The notes beneath the pieces are model-generated. The model saw nothing but the letters and a program-made list of their open reading frames with translations. It did not search any database and had not been told where the DNA came from. A stretch of DNA of 64,000 bases from Isoetes taiwanensis (taxonomy: Eukaryota; Streptophyta; Lycopodiopsida; Isoetales; Isoetaceae). This document shows, in pieces, positions 35,701 through 49,553 of this stretch (within the stretch, counting starts at the first letter, position 1; each line of letters starts with the position of its first letter). Both the position numbers and the translations under genes were made by a program. Location of the stretch: NCBI GenBank assembly GCA_021234155.1, contig JAJEKV010000003.1, positions 23,093,569 through 23,157,568 of the forward strand, written 5' to 3'.

Positions 35701-36208
35701 ATATGCCATATGGGTCTATAATCGTTTATATGGTATTATGAAATATTGAATTGCTATGAATTGGAGGCACGTGTATTTAAAAATAAGGTCGGTGGAGATA
35801 CAGCAATAAAGGGGACGTTCAAGAAATAGTCATCAGGGGCGAAAAGCAGAGAGTTGTCTGTGGAAACAGCTGAACATGGTGTCGACTTTATGTGAAGCGA
35901 AGCTCTGAATCGGCTGTGCAGTAGATTGTTTGAAGTGGTTGCTGGAGCAGTACATGAGAATCTTTGTTGCTACCGTTCAGAGTATGCTAAGCTTATAAAC
36001 TGTCTGCTGTCTATTTGTTGCTCCAGTTTTTTAACTGGAATCTGTGAGTGAATTGCGGTGAATCACCTTGCTCTGGCTTTTCTAGCTAGAAAGTTATTTA
36101 AGCAGCGAATCGCTAATCACTGGTGTAGTATATCTGCAACCCACAAAGGTTTGAAGTGATATTACATCTATTTGGTTTATTCACACCTTGTTGTCTCTGT
36201 TTTCGTCA
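32752..36208 (+). mobile_element. 5'-truncated Ty1/copia element in unit B
   Basis: The same truncated element as in A at the same place in the unit. The pol remnant (32857-35720) shows the same domains, for example HLDLCGLLNVQG, GNKWIYRIKTNS, MDVKSAFLNANL and HIELRVHFIRDL, with many extra frame breaks. The probable 3' LTR is at 35855-36208. The left flank keeps about 115 bp that A has lost. Confidence 0.8.
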
Positions 36209-37791
36209 TTTTTTGTAGCATCAAATCACATGAGAAGAATGCAAATGTTTTCCACAACCAGACTAGATTTTCATAGAATATGCTGTGCCATGAAAATATA
36301 GGAAGTGAGGCAACTTTTGGCTTAAAATGGTCCACGTTTCTGTGATCCATATTTGTCTAAAACTCCATGGCAATCTCAACTATTATTGAACCTCTGAACA
36401 AGCAGTAGCAGATGGGTCTTCTGCATCAAATACACTTCAAGAATCTTAACATTGGTATCAGTGTTCTTTCCAATAAGTCACTTATCTAAACTAAGATCAA
36501 GGACAAGAATCCCTTTCTAGGTTCCTTTCTTCCTTCCTTCCTTCCTTCCTTCTTGAACTGCTACTTAAGGAGTTCTAGTAAAATTTTTGTTGATCTTGAA
36601 TCACATGTTGTAGATGTTCTCAAAGTGTAAGGCAGTTTGTGCTCTTAATAAGGCAACTTTATGTCAGGCATTAGAAGCCATAATCAAGAACCCTTTGTTA
36701 AGTTTCCTAGCATTCAACAGGTGATGCTGCTCTGCAGCATCAAAATTCTGCTAGTACAAGTTAGTGTTTGTCACACAACATTGAGGACTTTAATCTTCAA
36801 TTGAGAACAACTAGCATGCAAACAAAATCTAGAGGGTTACTCTTTTCTATAGGCAGAGGTTTGTAGTGCATCCCTATCAGACATCCCCTGCAGCAAGCCT
36901 CTAATATACAATAATGTAGTGGTTAACACGTTGATAGCTGAGCTTAGGGGCAGAATCTCAAAGTTCTTGTTATGCATAACTAACCTGCCGGCCACGTATT
37001 TGCCATTAAGTTCTTGAGACAATTAGATGGATATTCCTTTATGTCATAGCTAGTAACTTGATATTGTCAAAGTGTAAAGGCGGTTTAGCGCTCTTACATT
37101 CAATAAGCCATATATGATCGGTGCAGCTCCCATTATTAAGTCTCTAAGCTACTTGCTATAACACACACTCGCCTTTGATATAACATGGTTGGTTTGCAGA
37201 GGCATTGTTAAATGGGGCAGGAAGTGTGGTTAGAAACTGCACTTGAGATTTCTTTGTGCCTTTATTTGGTAACTTGATCTTCTCAAGTGTAAAAAGTTTG
37301 TGCTCTTCACACATAAGATGCTAATCTCACTTAATTTCGGGCATTAGAAGCCATGATGAGTGCAGCTCGCGGTGTTAAGTTTCTAACCTACATGCGAAGC
37401 CCGACTCGCCTTTGACATAATATGCTTGGTTTGTAGCGGGGGCATTTGTAAGTGTGGCAAGCGGCTGTGATTTAGAGTCTACATTTTGATGGTCCATAAG
37501 AATGCATTTAGCATAGGCATAGTGCTAGAAATATATCAAGTTTGCACATGTAATGATTAGACTAGATCTTTCTATTATCTTCAATACCAACTTTACGTAT
37601 ACTAGAAAAGGTATACTACATCGATAACATAGACATGAAAAGATAAAAACCAAGTAGTCAAAATTAAAGGAGATGGTGACACAATTCTTACAAACAAAGG
37701 ACATCAAGTGCAAAAATCTTTATAAAGCGTATTTACAACCCAAATGGGGCTGTACAATCTCAATAACCATATAGAAATGGCGATTACAATT

Positions 37792-38751
37792 TCAATATGA
37801 ATATACAAGTGGCTGAACATTCTCAAATGTTAAGTTCTCATTGGAAGCAACAATCTTGCCTTTAGGTTTCCTAGATTGTGGAGGCTTTTCGAGGTCCTAA
37901 CACCCTTAGTTTGCCCCCAACAGTCCACTCCCCTGTTGCGGCTTCTCGCGCGTATACAGGTTGGCCTTGCTTCTTATTGTTCATGTAGTCGGCGTGTGTT
38001 ATCAACTGAAACACCGAGGGCAATCAAGATGGGGCATCTCTATCTTACGCTTCTTCATCCTTGGGCTGTCATTTCTTGTGGCATAGTTGCCATGCTTCTT
38101 TGTTGCACTATGCTTCCAAGTTGAATCGAGTTGGCAACTATCTTCCTCTTCTTCATTGCCATTCCTTGTGTTGCTTGTTGCTCCCATGGCTGCCATTCAG
38201 CGGATATGTACAAGTGTTCCATGTGCTTCTTGTTGCTGTTCACTTCCAAGTCCAATTGATGCATTGACCAAGTCATGCATGGCTATCGCAACTTGGCTAC
38301 GCTTCAACTTCACTATCTCCTTTGCGAGAGATTTTCTTCTATTGGTGACAAAAGTTGACAAAGTCCTCATCTAGGTCTTCGCAAAACAAGCCATCCAATG
38401 ATGGCGCTTTGTCCTCTACCAATAAGCCACCTAATTCATCCATAAGCTTAAGTATGTCTTCCTCGGATAAGTCTTACGTCGAGGAGAGGTGTTCATCATC
38501 AAGAGCGTCTAAAGTAGGAGCTGCAAAAGGCGCATTGACATCAAATACGTCAATAAATGCTAGGGCGTCCTCTGGTCCAAGCTCCTCGGATAGTTGAATT
38601 CCTCATGATCAAAATAAAGTCTTAAATTCGTCAAGCTCGCCATCATTGAATTGAAAATCTTTGTAATGCGAAATGTGGAATGAATGGGAGTCTTATAGAC
38701 CCCGATTCCCAAGTTATCCCCATTTCTTAAAATATCTCCTAAATATATCAT
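37792..38751 (-). pseudogene. Unidentified minus-strand gene, copy B
   Basis: Counterpart of 23422-24378. The middle block is clearest here: DALAFIDVFDVNAPFA, then LDALDDEHLSS, a TAA, then EEDILKLMDELGGLLVEDKA and LDEDFVNF, an acidic region. The N-terminal block is MIYLGDILRNGDNLGIGVYK as in A, the C-terminal block ends at 37792. Family unknown. Frame breaks fall at different places from those in A, many near CAG/CTG-type differences. Confidence 0.5.
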
Positions 38752-38759
38752 ATCGGTGA

Positions 38760-41020
38760 TATCGGTGATATATCATATCTCCTAAATATATCATATCTTT
38801 GGAGCCTGAGCAGTGACCATGGATATACCACCTGAGACGGCCATAGATAGATGGTACTATTTTTCAAAGAAATGGCGTGGAATTTCTTGCCGAGGAGCAT
38901 AATGCCGCAGAGATTTGACTTCTGGCCGGGTTGTAGCTCTTAAATCCGCCGAGAAATCCTTGGTAATTTAGGTCCTTTCCTTAAAATTTCAATAATGGTT
39001 ATATCGAGAATGCACCTATGGCGGTTGAATTCATCTGAGAAAAATGGCTGCAAAGCCCGTGAACTATTTTATTTTATCTTGAAAGGGTGCATCTTCAAAC
39101 GTGGACCACCGATGTGGTGCATCGGTCTGCATAGGCGATTATGCGAGGAGCCACCATTTCTTGAATTGGTTGGGCGGATAGGGAATTCCACGAGAATATT
39201 CGAGGCGGTTGGTGTGCCATGAGTGGTGCACCTATGATGTATTGATTTGCCTTTGATATGTTCATTGAAGAGGCTACTTTAAATGGAAAGCAAGATTAAA
39301 TTTTTGCTTTTGGCATGTCTTGTTGAAGGATTGGAGGAATAATAAAGCTCATGACATGATTGCGGACTCACTTTCGGAAATCTGCGGCATTGCACGTGAG
39401 CTAGAAGAATCCTCTATGAAGCACGAAGACTCCTATGGGCATACATTATGAAGGTGGTATAGGGGAACTCTAAAACAAAAGGATGATGTAGCGGTCTGCG
39501 GTTTGCTTGTTATTCCAAAGGAAGATATTGATAAAAAGAAGAAGGGAAGAGTAAGGCTGATGGAATGAAGAAATTGAGCAAGCGTCTTTCCAAAGGAAAG
39601 CGTGATAAAAGCTGTCTCTCATCTCGGTCGGTCTTTGAAGCAGAGAGCTCAATCTATTGGATCCGTGAGAAGAAAATGATCGGAACCGGTGGAGAAGTTA
39701 TGCTAGTTATATGTCCAAGTGAGAGTGTTGGAAGGGCGTGTTCTTCTTTGCTGATTCTTTGAAATGGCGGGGCACTGGGTGATCGATCGGCACCATGAGA
39801 TACATCTTGTCAATACATTTGGGTGTGAATGCAACTGCAATATATTACTTGGCTCCACAAGTAAAATAATGTAATGGTCATTGTGGACATGCGTGCATTT
39901 TATGTCTTTCATGCCATATGATTTTGGCCTGACATAATGTAAGCATGCCCTTGACACAAGCTTGAGATATAACTGAAATACTTGCCAAGGCATTGGGGAT
40001 GGGCCTAATTGGTTCCTCATATTTTTGTGCTTGCCAATCCAATGTTGTGGATGCAGTTCATCATGATGCAATGCAATGCAATGCTGATTTGGATGTTCTT
40101 ATACACAATTTTATGATTTGTATAGAATTGTTTTTTGAATTTGTTGGTGCAAATCGGACTTTTGGGTATTGTATAATTGGATTGTTGATGGCAAATTTAC
40201 CGGCACCATGAATCTTTTGGAGACTTTCGACTTTTGGAGGCTAAAGTGATTGGCTACACGAAGATCGATGACGATTTGCTTGAATACTATGTCATTGCTC
40301 ACGATAATATCACGATTGATTGAGCTATAATAGCATGCCAACAATAAAGATGGCTAAAAGAGCTGATGATTATCTGCATTTGTACTATGTCATTGCTCTG
40401 ATGCTATGCAGTGACTCAACTATAATAGCATGCCAGCAATGAAGATGTCGTTGTTAGCACGCTTTCTAGGTATGTTTCTAACCTTCTTGGGCTATGGTTT
40501 ATATTATAGGCAGTGCATCTGTTAAGTAGCTCAAACTCTTCCTTAGATTGCAGCTCTGTCATATCCTGTCTTTAAGCTAAATGCCTTCCCTATGGTGTTT
40601 AGTAAGATTTTTCGTTTATTCTTTTTACTTTGCTTTTTAAGATCGTTGATGATGCAACACAAGAAGACATGTTCATGATGCAGGGTTGCCTCGAAGAAGA
40701 ATTGACATTTCGTCAAAATTGAAATGCTAAGACGTGCTTTTTGTTGTTTTGATCCACTTTGGATGCTCTCTGCGCTTTGGCTTGCGGAGTTGTGCATAGA
40801 TAAGCACATCTACACCTCTATAATTTTTTTTGCAGGGTTGCCTCGAGGAAGAATTGACAGCAGTCAAAATTGAAATGCAAAGGCATGCGGTGTGCGATAA
40901 CCATTGTTTCTTTGCCGCCCAGTTGAGATGTTCTTAGACCATTTTCTCATCTTGGATTGGATTAGTTGCTGTTGATTAGGTTTTATATTCATATGATGTC
41001 AAGACAAGCTATTTTTGGGC
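38760..41020. other. Unit B counterpart of 24.4-26.6 kb
   Basis: Same non-coding content as in A, including the gttgcctcgaagaagaattgac blocks at about 40684 and 40836. The 439-bp insertion of A is absent; ggctttatagatcatgacc is continuous here. Confidence 0.6.
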
Positions 41021-42246
41021 TTTATAGATCATGACCATGATATTTCTATGGTACTTATATGGAACAGGGCTTAGCAAATTCCCCTACAACATATCATCTC
41101 TCCAATTCAAAATGCTCAGAAAGAGCCCTCTAAGATAAGGTGGTAATGACCTTTATGATGGTAGAAATTTGACTATACCCATATCTTAGCAATGTTATTG
41201 CATAGGTTATGTCTGTATTATTCTCTATGTTGAAGTTGTATACTATCGTTACTGACAGAATTGTGTCTATTATCCAGGGTTATGCAATTACAACAATAAC
41301 AAAATTATGTGCTTTTTAAAACGTTGTTGGTAGAAGAGTCAAACTCATTCGGAGGTATGTGTTTCATTTGATGTCGATATTTGGTTCCTCCTAATAATAG
41401 AAAAGCAGGTCTTGATGGATTTTGAAGGGACATTAATGGGTGAATAGATTACAGCAATTTTAAAAGCTTTTAATAAAAGCTTTTTATATTGCAATTTGAG
41501 GAGATCATTCGCATTTGATTTGTGGTCTAGGTATGTCATGGAACCCTTCAAATCGACACTGCCTACCGTTCACGAAATTATAACGTCCTCCAATGATGAT
41601 ATACTGACTGACCACAAGAATACCAATGGGGTTAGAGCAAGCAACAATACTGTAGTTATTACTTATGACATTGAGCAGGTTGTCGGTAACGTTCATGCTA
41701 TTCATGCATTCTGATCAATCAACCAAACTATACTATGTTTTTATGATGTTGGCGGATTGTCGATAAGGTTACGTATAGGGACCAATGAATTAAACCATGC
41801 TTTGTTTCTATGTTTGGGCTCAAAATTCTGTCCATTTAATAGTTGAATTGTTATGACCTTATGGTTGAAGCCTTCATCATGGAACATCATGGAACAAACA
41901 CACTTTTGGGAACTAAACGAATTGTTTCTATGTCTTGGCTTGAAATTGTGTCCATTAATAAAATTAAAAAATGACTTGAATTGTTATGACCTTTGGTTGA
42001 AAATTGCCACGAGAGTTTATTCTTAATAGGTGTGACATGGGCAATGAATTTACCAAGGCTTCATCATGGAATGCCTTTTTGGAAAGGCGAATTAATTTAA
42101 TTTACAAAGGTTAGATGACATTGCATCAACTCTCCCATGGCTGTACTTTTTATCATAGTTAGTGGTCTACATAATAATGAGTATTCACAATGGCGAGTAC
42201 ATACACACTGCTTCAGAATAAACAATAATCATATGAAGCAACTTAC

Positions 42247-44005
42247 CATTTGTGCGTTTCCACGTGGTCCAAGGATCTGTCTTATAAAGTTGTATCCTTG
42301 ATATTTCTTCACCTGCATGACCCAATATAATTTGACATACAATTTCCACTCATTCTCATTTGCAAAAGATGGCAAATCCTACAACACTTACTGGAATGTA
42401 CAATTCATCTTCCTTCAAAATGGGCATGTACCCAGGTGGGGGCTTGTATGACAGGTCTAACAACATGCATTCACTTCACATCAAACTAGCATATAGGTAC
42501 ATGGACAAGATGGCACCCAGAGAAAATACATGCCCACATGTGCAAAAATATTACATGCTTATCTGCAAGAAGGATAACATATATGCACAACAATAGCTGT
42601 AAGAAACTCACCTATTGCCTCTCATTTCTCTAACTTCAACCGTTCCTGTCTTCCTTTCTAAGGAGAGAAAGAAGATACAAATACAAGGGATCTGCCTAAG
42701 CTTTAGCGAGCATGGCAGTTCATTCGCATTAGCCTCCAAATTTCCCATCTCCAGTTGTGCAATCTGCTCAACACGAGTTTTCTCACTATATGACACCTAG
42801 AATAGGCGGCCCAACATGAGAACACAAGAAAGTTCAAAGACAGCACTCAACAATCAAGTTCAGTGCAAGAATTTATGGGATCCTCGTAGAATAACCCATG
42901 TGTTATAGGGATTTTCTCTGGGGAAAGAATCGAATAATTTATTCGCTTCTGTTGCTCAACTTTCTGCATAAATCGATACAAGAGATTGCTCGAAAAAACA
43001 TTCTTCAGGACAGAGGAGTCGTGCTTCAAATCTGCAAAAGTGAAGTTCCTCCTGGCTCCAAGAATATAATTTTACTTCGTTCAAAACGAACTGCAGTTGA
43101 GCTCTTTTTTCTCAATAAAGTAACGATGAAAACCAACCGCAAAACTAGTTTGAGATAAATCCTCATCTGGTCGATACACAATATAAGCCTCATTTTCACA
43201 ATGTCAGAGAGATTTGACGCTGAACTGTAGCAAAGCTTGCATCATTCAATAAGCTCCCCATATCTTGTTCAATATCTACTCCCTTGGATGTCATCACCTC
43301 AGTGTCATTGCCATCTAGAATCCCAACCTTCTAGTTATTTGTATATTCACCTCCCCACCAAATAAACTGAGGTTGTATGTATATAATTGTTTGCGCATCA
43401 AAACAAAATGAAATAGGTAGTTGGTGAATCCATTTCCAAATACCCAAGTACAGCCCTTAAAGACTTCTAATGGCAGTCCTTAAGTCTCGTCAACCTAGCA
43501 CGATATGAGTCACCATAGGATTCTAGTGTTCCAGGATTTCCCAATCTTCTGGCCATCAAATGAACAATGAAAATACCACAGGACATTCACAAGCCATCAA
43601 GCAACTTTCATGGTAATTGGCCGATCTATAAAATCAATTAATCAACAACATTTCAATCTACTGCGTCTGCAGGCCTTGGAATAATATTTGGCATGGTCGA
43701 GAAGCGTAGATATAAATCACGGCAAGACATAATCCAAAGGAACATCACAAGACATGCAACAATCAAATATAAGTCCTTTTTTTGACATTAAGTTTAAATC
43801 AACAACCTATAGCACAAGTCTACGCCCTCTTGACAGTAGGATCGAATCAAATCAACACCACATCTTGTCTTTTTGAGACTGCAATGGATCTCCTTAAACA
43901 CCAGCATCTCTTGCATCGACTTTTCCAGAACCTCATGCAATGGGGACAAGAGCCTGACAGTTTGTTTTTAGGAATCACAAACTTCATTCCTGACTTTGGA
44001 GCCAT
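42247..44005 (-). pseudogene. SF1-like KH gene, copy C
   Basis: Start exon from ATG 44005, TRVEQIAQLEMGNLEANANE exon near 42790-42700, the PPPGYMPILKEDKLYI exon near 42456-42392, and the KH exon 42312-42247 reading NFIRQILGPRGNAQM without a stop. The TRVEQ exon is the shortest of the four, without the internal repeat found in A, B and D, so it is probably closest to the original. Because the start exon has the same one-base loss as in A, the copy is unlikely to give a full protein. Confidence 0.6.
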
Positions 44006-47000
44006 CTTCAAGTTTTTGTTATTAATACGTGATGGTAAAGATAGGTTGAAAACTCTGATCACAGAGTCTCAGTATGAAGCGAAAAAATAGAACCTCCATT
44101 TACCTGGCTTCCAATCCATGTGTGTGTAATCACCAAAGTATTTCTTGCAAGGAAGAGCTGTTGAAGGGCATTAATGTGTCCTAATGGAAATCGTCAAGAG
44201 CGCCTACCATCGCCAACACTCTTTCCTTTTTCGGGAAGGCGTAAAGAACTCCAAAACTTTCAATAACTTTGGAGTCAGTACTACCTTGCAAGCATCAAAA
44301 TTCATGCCTTTTAAGCAGTTCGAATAGTAGCGACCGCAACAAGGTGACCGACAGTTTACTTGGAAATAGGCAGTTTGAAGCAATTTTTGGCATATTCTAA
44401 TCATAATTCAGCATATATTTAGAATATATCAAAAACCCACATTAGGGAGGGTTTGCCCCTCTAAGGGCAACGCAAAAAGAGGTATTTGGCAAGGGAACAA
44501 ATGAAAGATTTGCCTTTGGAATTGCGAAATCGGAGATAGATTTAAGAGCCAAGGCCGAGATCCTTTAGCAGTTATATACTCAACATGTGTCTATCAAGGT
44601 AGTCTTGACAAGTTTTCTTAGAGCAAACATCTGCATATTCACGTGATCCTATTCTTAATCCAGTCACAAAAACATTCATAAAGAAAAACTACTTACAACT
44701 CTGTATAGATGCATGCAAGAGGTCGGATTCTTATGACCCCCAAGGCGAAAAAAAAGAGAGATTTGTACGCACAACCATTTTGAGACCTATCTTAATCCAT
44801 TCTATCTGAAAAAGGGCTTTGTTCTTCATTGAAAATTGAAGATCGTCCATTTCGAGCTCTCCATTCGACCTGCATCATAATGGCTCTCAATCTGTGGACG
44901 CAGGATACACAAGTTGCCAAAACTCAACCCTCTGCTAACGTCAGATATATGGCACAATTTGTAGATATGCACAGACCCGACAAGCTTTGCATTTGTGCCA
45001 GAGCTATGGCCCATGTAATGATCTGGATTTATTTGTTCACAGGTCCTTAAAAGCATCAACGATCTGGCTTAATAATTTTGCTATAAACAAACTACTAAGA
45101 TTTGCTCAACACTAGGTAGATAACCTTTAGGTTTAAACCAATATGCACCTTGAATGAACTTATAATCAATTTGCAACTTCAAGTGAACTTGTTTGTATTC
45201 TCACAACAAGTTCTTTGTGTCAGAGATGAAATCAAGTTCCTTCCCAAGGTGATAATCAAAGCCATAGCAGGAACAATGTTAAGGTCATTGGTTAAAACCT
45301 ATGGGCTCTATGGAAAGGTTTGGATTTATAAAAATGGCTTCATACATTTAGAAAAGGGACTCTTTGTATGTACTATCTCAATGTGTGGGTCCCTAAGAGA
45401 GTTATGGGTCCATAAAGGGAAAAAACTTTTGGGGTGGTATGCTTTGTTACAAGGCAAGGTGAGGCAAAGGTACACGATGATTGGCATTCGTGCTCTAGAA
45501 ATATATTCTCCAGATGCTCATTCGAAGTGGGGTGTATCCTACATGGGACCCCTTGCCAGAAGGGATGCTGCGATCTCTAATGTTTGGAGAAAGATATTCC
45601 ACCACAATAAAGCTTCTTTACTCCAAGCTTTTAGGTGGATCTGGGTGGCCCAAGTGGAGGCAAAGGACATTGACTCTTTTTGCCACATGAAGATTGCCTC
45701 TTGGAACCTTCATGGAATAAAATGCGTGTTGAAGTGTGGAAGGATGTTGGCAGCCATCAGATCAATGAATTCAGACATTGTGCTTTTATAGGAGCCCCGA
45801 CTTCCAAATTTTGAGGCAAGATCTATTAGCAATTGAGTAGGTAACAATTTGTTCTCATTTACCTGTGCGGCCAGGGGTACCAAAGGAGGTACCTCTATAG
45901 TTTTAAAATGGCTCCTGGAACATCCCCAGTAATGAGAAGGATTTTTCAAGCCTGGAAGGAAGTACAACATATATTTATCCCTACGAATCCTCCTAGCGGA
46001 AGCAGGAGGATTTAGTATTTTCTGGAACACCAAGATTTGGGAAAGGCGAAGGTTCCCCTTAGCACTCTCCCATCTTCGCATCTTGATTAAGTGGAAGAAT
46101 GCAAGTATCATACGGTTGCAACACATGTGGTTAAATAGCAAATGGACTAGTTGGACGAAGCACAAGCAGAGAATTTCCTCTGCTAAGGAAGGTGACAGGA
46201 CAATGTTATGGGAGATCTTGAAGAATGTCAATTATGTGTCAGGAGTTGTTGGGCCACAAGAAAGGTGGCTATTCGATGGATGTCAACATTACAGTGTGTC
46301 AAAGATCTAGGTCATGATGTTCATGATGCAGGGTTGCCTCGAAGAAGAATTGACATTTCGTCGAAATTGAAATGCTAAGACGTGCTTTTTGTTGTTTTGA
46401 TCCACTTTGGATGCTCTCTGCGCTTTGGCTTGCGGAGTTGTGCATAGATAAGCACATCTACACCTCTATAATTTTTTTTGCAGGGTTGCCTCGAGGAAGA
46501 ATTGACAGCAGTCAAAATTGAAATGCAAAGCTGTGCAGTGTGCAGTAACCATTGTTTCTTTGCCGCCCAGTTGAGATGTTCTTAGACCATTTTCTCATCT
46601 TGGATTAGTTGCTGTTGATTAGGTTTTATATTCATATGATGTCAAGACAAGCTATTTTTGGGCTTTATAGATCATGACCATGATATTTCTATGGTACTTA
46701 TATGGAACAGGGCTTAGCAAATTCCCCTACAACATATCATCTCTCCAATTCAAAATGCTCAGAAAGAGCCCTCTAAGATAAGGTGGTAATGACCTTTATG
46801 ATGGTAGAAATTTGACTATACCCATATCTTAGCAATGTTATTGCATAGGTTATGTCTGTATTATTCTCTATTTTGAGGTTGTATACTATCAATACTGACA
46901 GAATTGTGTCTATTAACCAGGGTTATGCAATTACAACAGTAACAAAATTATGTGCTTTTTAAAACGTTGTTGGTAGAAGAGTCAAACTCATTCCAGAGGT

Positions 47001-48132
47001 ATGTGTTTCAATTATTTGGTTCCTCCTAATAATAGAAAAGCAGGTCTTGATGGATTTTGAAGGGACATTAATGGGTGAATAGATTACAGCAATTTTAAAA
47101 GCTTTTAATAAAAGCAATTTGAGGAGATAATTCGCGTTTGATTTGTGGTCTAGGTATGTCATGGAACCCTTGAAATCGACACTGCCTACCGTTCACGAAA
47201 TTATAACGTCCTCCAATGATGATATACTGACTGAGCACAAGAATACCAATGGGGTTAGAGCAAGCAACAATACTGTAGTTATTACTTATGACATTGAGCA
47301 GGTTGTCGGTAACGTTCATGCTATTCATGCATTCTGATCAATCAACCAAACTATACTATGTTTTTTTATGATGTTGGGCGGATTGTCGATAAGGTTCTGT
47401 ATAGGGACCAATGAATTAAACCATGCTTCTATGTTTGGGCTCAAAATTCTGTCCATTTAATAGTTGAATTGTTATGACCTTATGGTTGAAGCCTTCATCA
47501 TGGAACATCATGGAACAAACACACTTTTGGGAACTAAACGAATTGTTTCTATGTCTTGGCTTGAAATTTGTCCATTAATAAAATTAAAAAATGACTTGAA
47601 TTGTTATGACCTTTGGTTGAAAATTGCCACGAGAGTTTATTCTTAATAGGTGTGACATGGGCAATGAATTTACCAAGGCTTCATCATGGAACGCCTTTTT
47701 GGAAAGGCGAATTAATTTAATTTACAAAGGTTAGATGACATTGCATCAACTCTCCCATGGCTGTACTTTTTATCATAGTTAGTGGTCTACATAATAATAA
47801 GTATTCACAATGGCGAGTACATACACACTGCTTCAGAATAAACAATAATCATATGAAGCAACTTACCATTTGTGCGTTTCCACGTGGTCCAAGGATCTGT
47901 CTTATAAAGTTGTATCCTTGATATTTCTTCACCTGCATGACCCAATATAATTTGACATACAATTTCCACTCATTCTCATTTGCAAAAGATGGCAAATCCT
48001 ACAACACTTACTGGAATGTACAATTTATCTTCCTTCAAAATGGGCATGTACCCAGGTGGGGGCTTGTATGACAGGTTTAACAACATGCATTCACTTCACA
48101 TCAAACTAGCATATAGGTACATGGACAAGATG
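42513..48132. repeat. Tandem array unit C (5.6 kb, middle replaced)
   Basis: Matches A/B for 2.2 kb to about 44708, then switches to a 1.6-kb LINE-bearing segment (44709-46316), then rejoins the A/B sequence at atgttcatgatgcaggg (26270 in A). About 9.5 kb of A, including kelch exons, copia and the second gene, is absent. The sequence is closer to A than to B at CAG/CTG sites. Confidence 0.88.
44709..46316 (+). mobile_element. LINE relic replacing the middle of unit C
   Basis: The coding sense is on the plus strand. An ORF at 45150-45791 ends in KIASWNLHGIKCVLKCG and SDIVLL, the start of an APE-type endonuclease (KI.SWN.RG...DIVLLQE) as in plant L1-like LINEs. After stops, 46120-46300 reads WTSWTKHKQRISSAKEGDR, the region before the zinc-binding end of LINE ORF2. 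The RT domain is missing. The segment breaks off at aggtcatgatgttcatgatg and rejoins unit A-type sequence. Confidence 0.65.
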
Positions 48133-49553
48133 GCACCCAGAGAAAACACATGCCCACATGTGCAAAAATATTACATGCTTATCTGCAAGAAGGATAATAT
48201 ATGTGCACAACAATAGCTGTAAGAAACTCACCTATTGCCTCTCGTTTCTCTAACTCCAACCGTTCCTGTCTTCCTTTCTAAGAAGAGAAAGAAGATACAA
48301 ATACAAGGGATCTGCCTAAGCTTTAGCGAGCATGGCAGTTCATTCGCATTACCCTCCAAATTTTCCATCTCCAGTTGTGCAATTTGCTCAACACGAGTCT
48401 GCTCAAAATTCGTACCTAGACAACACGAGTCTGCTCAACACGAGTTTTCTCACTATATGACACCTAGAATAGGCGGCCCAACATGAGAACACAAGAAAGT
48501 TCAAAGACAGCACTCAACAATCAAGTTCAGTGCAAGAATTTATGGGATCCTCGTAGAATAACCCATGTGTTATAGGGATTTCTTCAGGACAGAGGAGTCG
48601 TGCTTCAAATCTGCAAAAGTGAAGTTCCTCCTGGCTCCAAGAATATAATTTTACTTCGTTCAAAACGAACTGCAGTTGAGCTCTTTTCTCTCAATAAAGT
48701 AGCGATGAAAACCAACCACCACAAAACTAGTTTGAGATAAATCCTCATCTGGTCGATACACAATATTAGCCTCATTTTCACAATGTCAGAGAGATTTGAC
48801 GCTGAACTGTAGCATAGAATTGTAGCAGAACTAACAAGCTTGCATCATTCAATAAGCTCCCCATATCTTGTTCAATATCTACTCCCTTGGATGTCATCAC
48901 CTCAGTGTCATTGCCATCTAGAATCCCAACCTTCTAGTTATTTGTATATTCACCTCCCCACCAAATAAACTGAGGTTGTATGTATATAATTTTTTGCGCA
49001 TCAAAACAAAATGAAATAGGTAGTTGGTGAATCCATTTCCAAATACCCAAGTACAGCCCTTAAAGACTTCTAGTGGCAGCCCTTAAGTCTCGTCAACCTG
49101 CACGATATGAGTCACCATAGGATTCTAGTGCTCCAGGATTTCCCAATCTTCTGGCCATCAAATGAACAATGAAAATACCACAGGACATTCACAAGCCATC
49201 AAGCAACTTTCATGGTAATTGGCCAATCTACAAAATCAATTAATCAACAACATTTCAATCTACTGCGTCTGCAGGCCTTGGAATAATATTTGGCATGGTC
49301 GAGAAGCATAGATATAAATCACGGCAAGACATAATCCAAAGGAACATCACAAGAGCATGTGCTCTGCCCTCTTGACAGCAGGATTCCGAATCAAATCAAC
49401 ACCACATCTTGTCTTTCGCTGAGACTGCAATGGATCTCCTTAAACACCAGCATTTGTTGCATCGACTTTTCCAGAACCTCATGCAATGGGGACAAGAGAT
49501 TCTGACAGTTTGTTTTTAGGAATCACAAAATTCATTCCTGACTTTGGAGCCAT
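47867..49553 (-). pseudogene. SF1-like KH gene, copy D
   Basis: Start exon from ATG 49553; here the frame after LSES reads on to SLVPIA, as in the family, before a TGA. The TRVEQ exon near 48440-48360, the PPPGYMPI exon near 48076-48012 and the KH exon 47932-47867 follow. D therefore preserves the start exon better than A-C but lacks about 40 bases near 49350 and about 60 near 48580. Confidence 0.6.

Larger units (their letters stand above)
28709..42512. repeat. Tandem array unit B (13.8 kb)
   Basis: Collinear with unit A over its whole length, including the copia remnant (32.75-36.2 kb). Differences are mostly small and clustered at CAG/CTG trinucleotides. B keeps about 115 bp before the copia remnant and about 70 bp within the kelch exons that A has lost, and lacks the 439-bp insertion of A. 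Confidence 0.9.

Noticed and set aside
41496-41714. Conserved 60-70 codon plus-strand ORF in units B/C and C/D
   Set aside because: Shared only through recent duplication; broken in unit A and without any recognisable motif.
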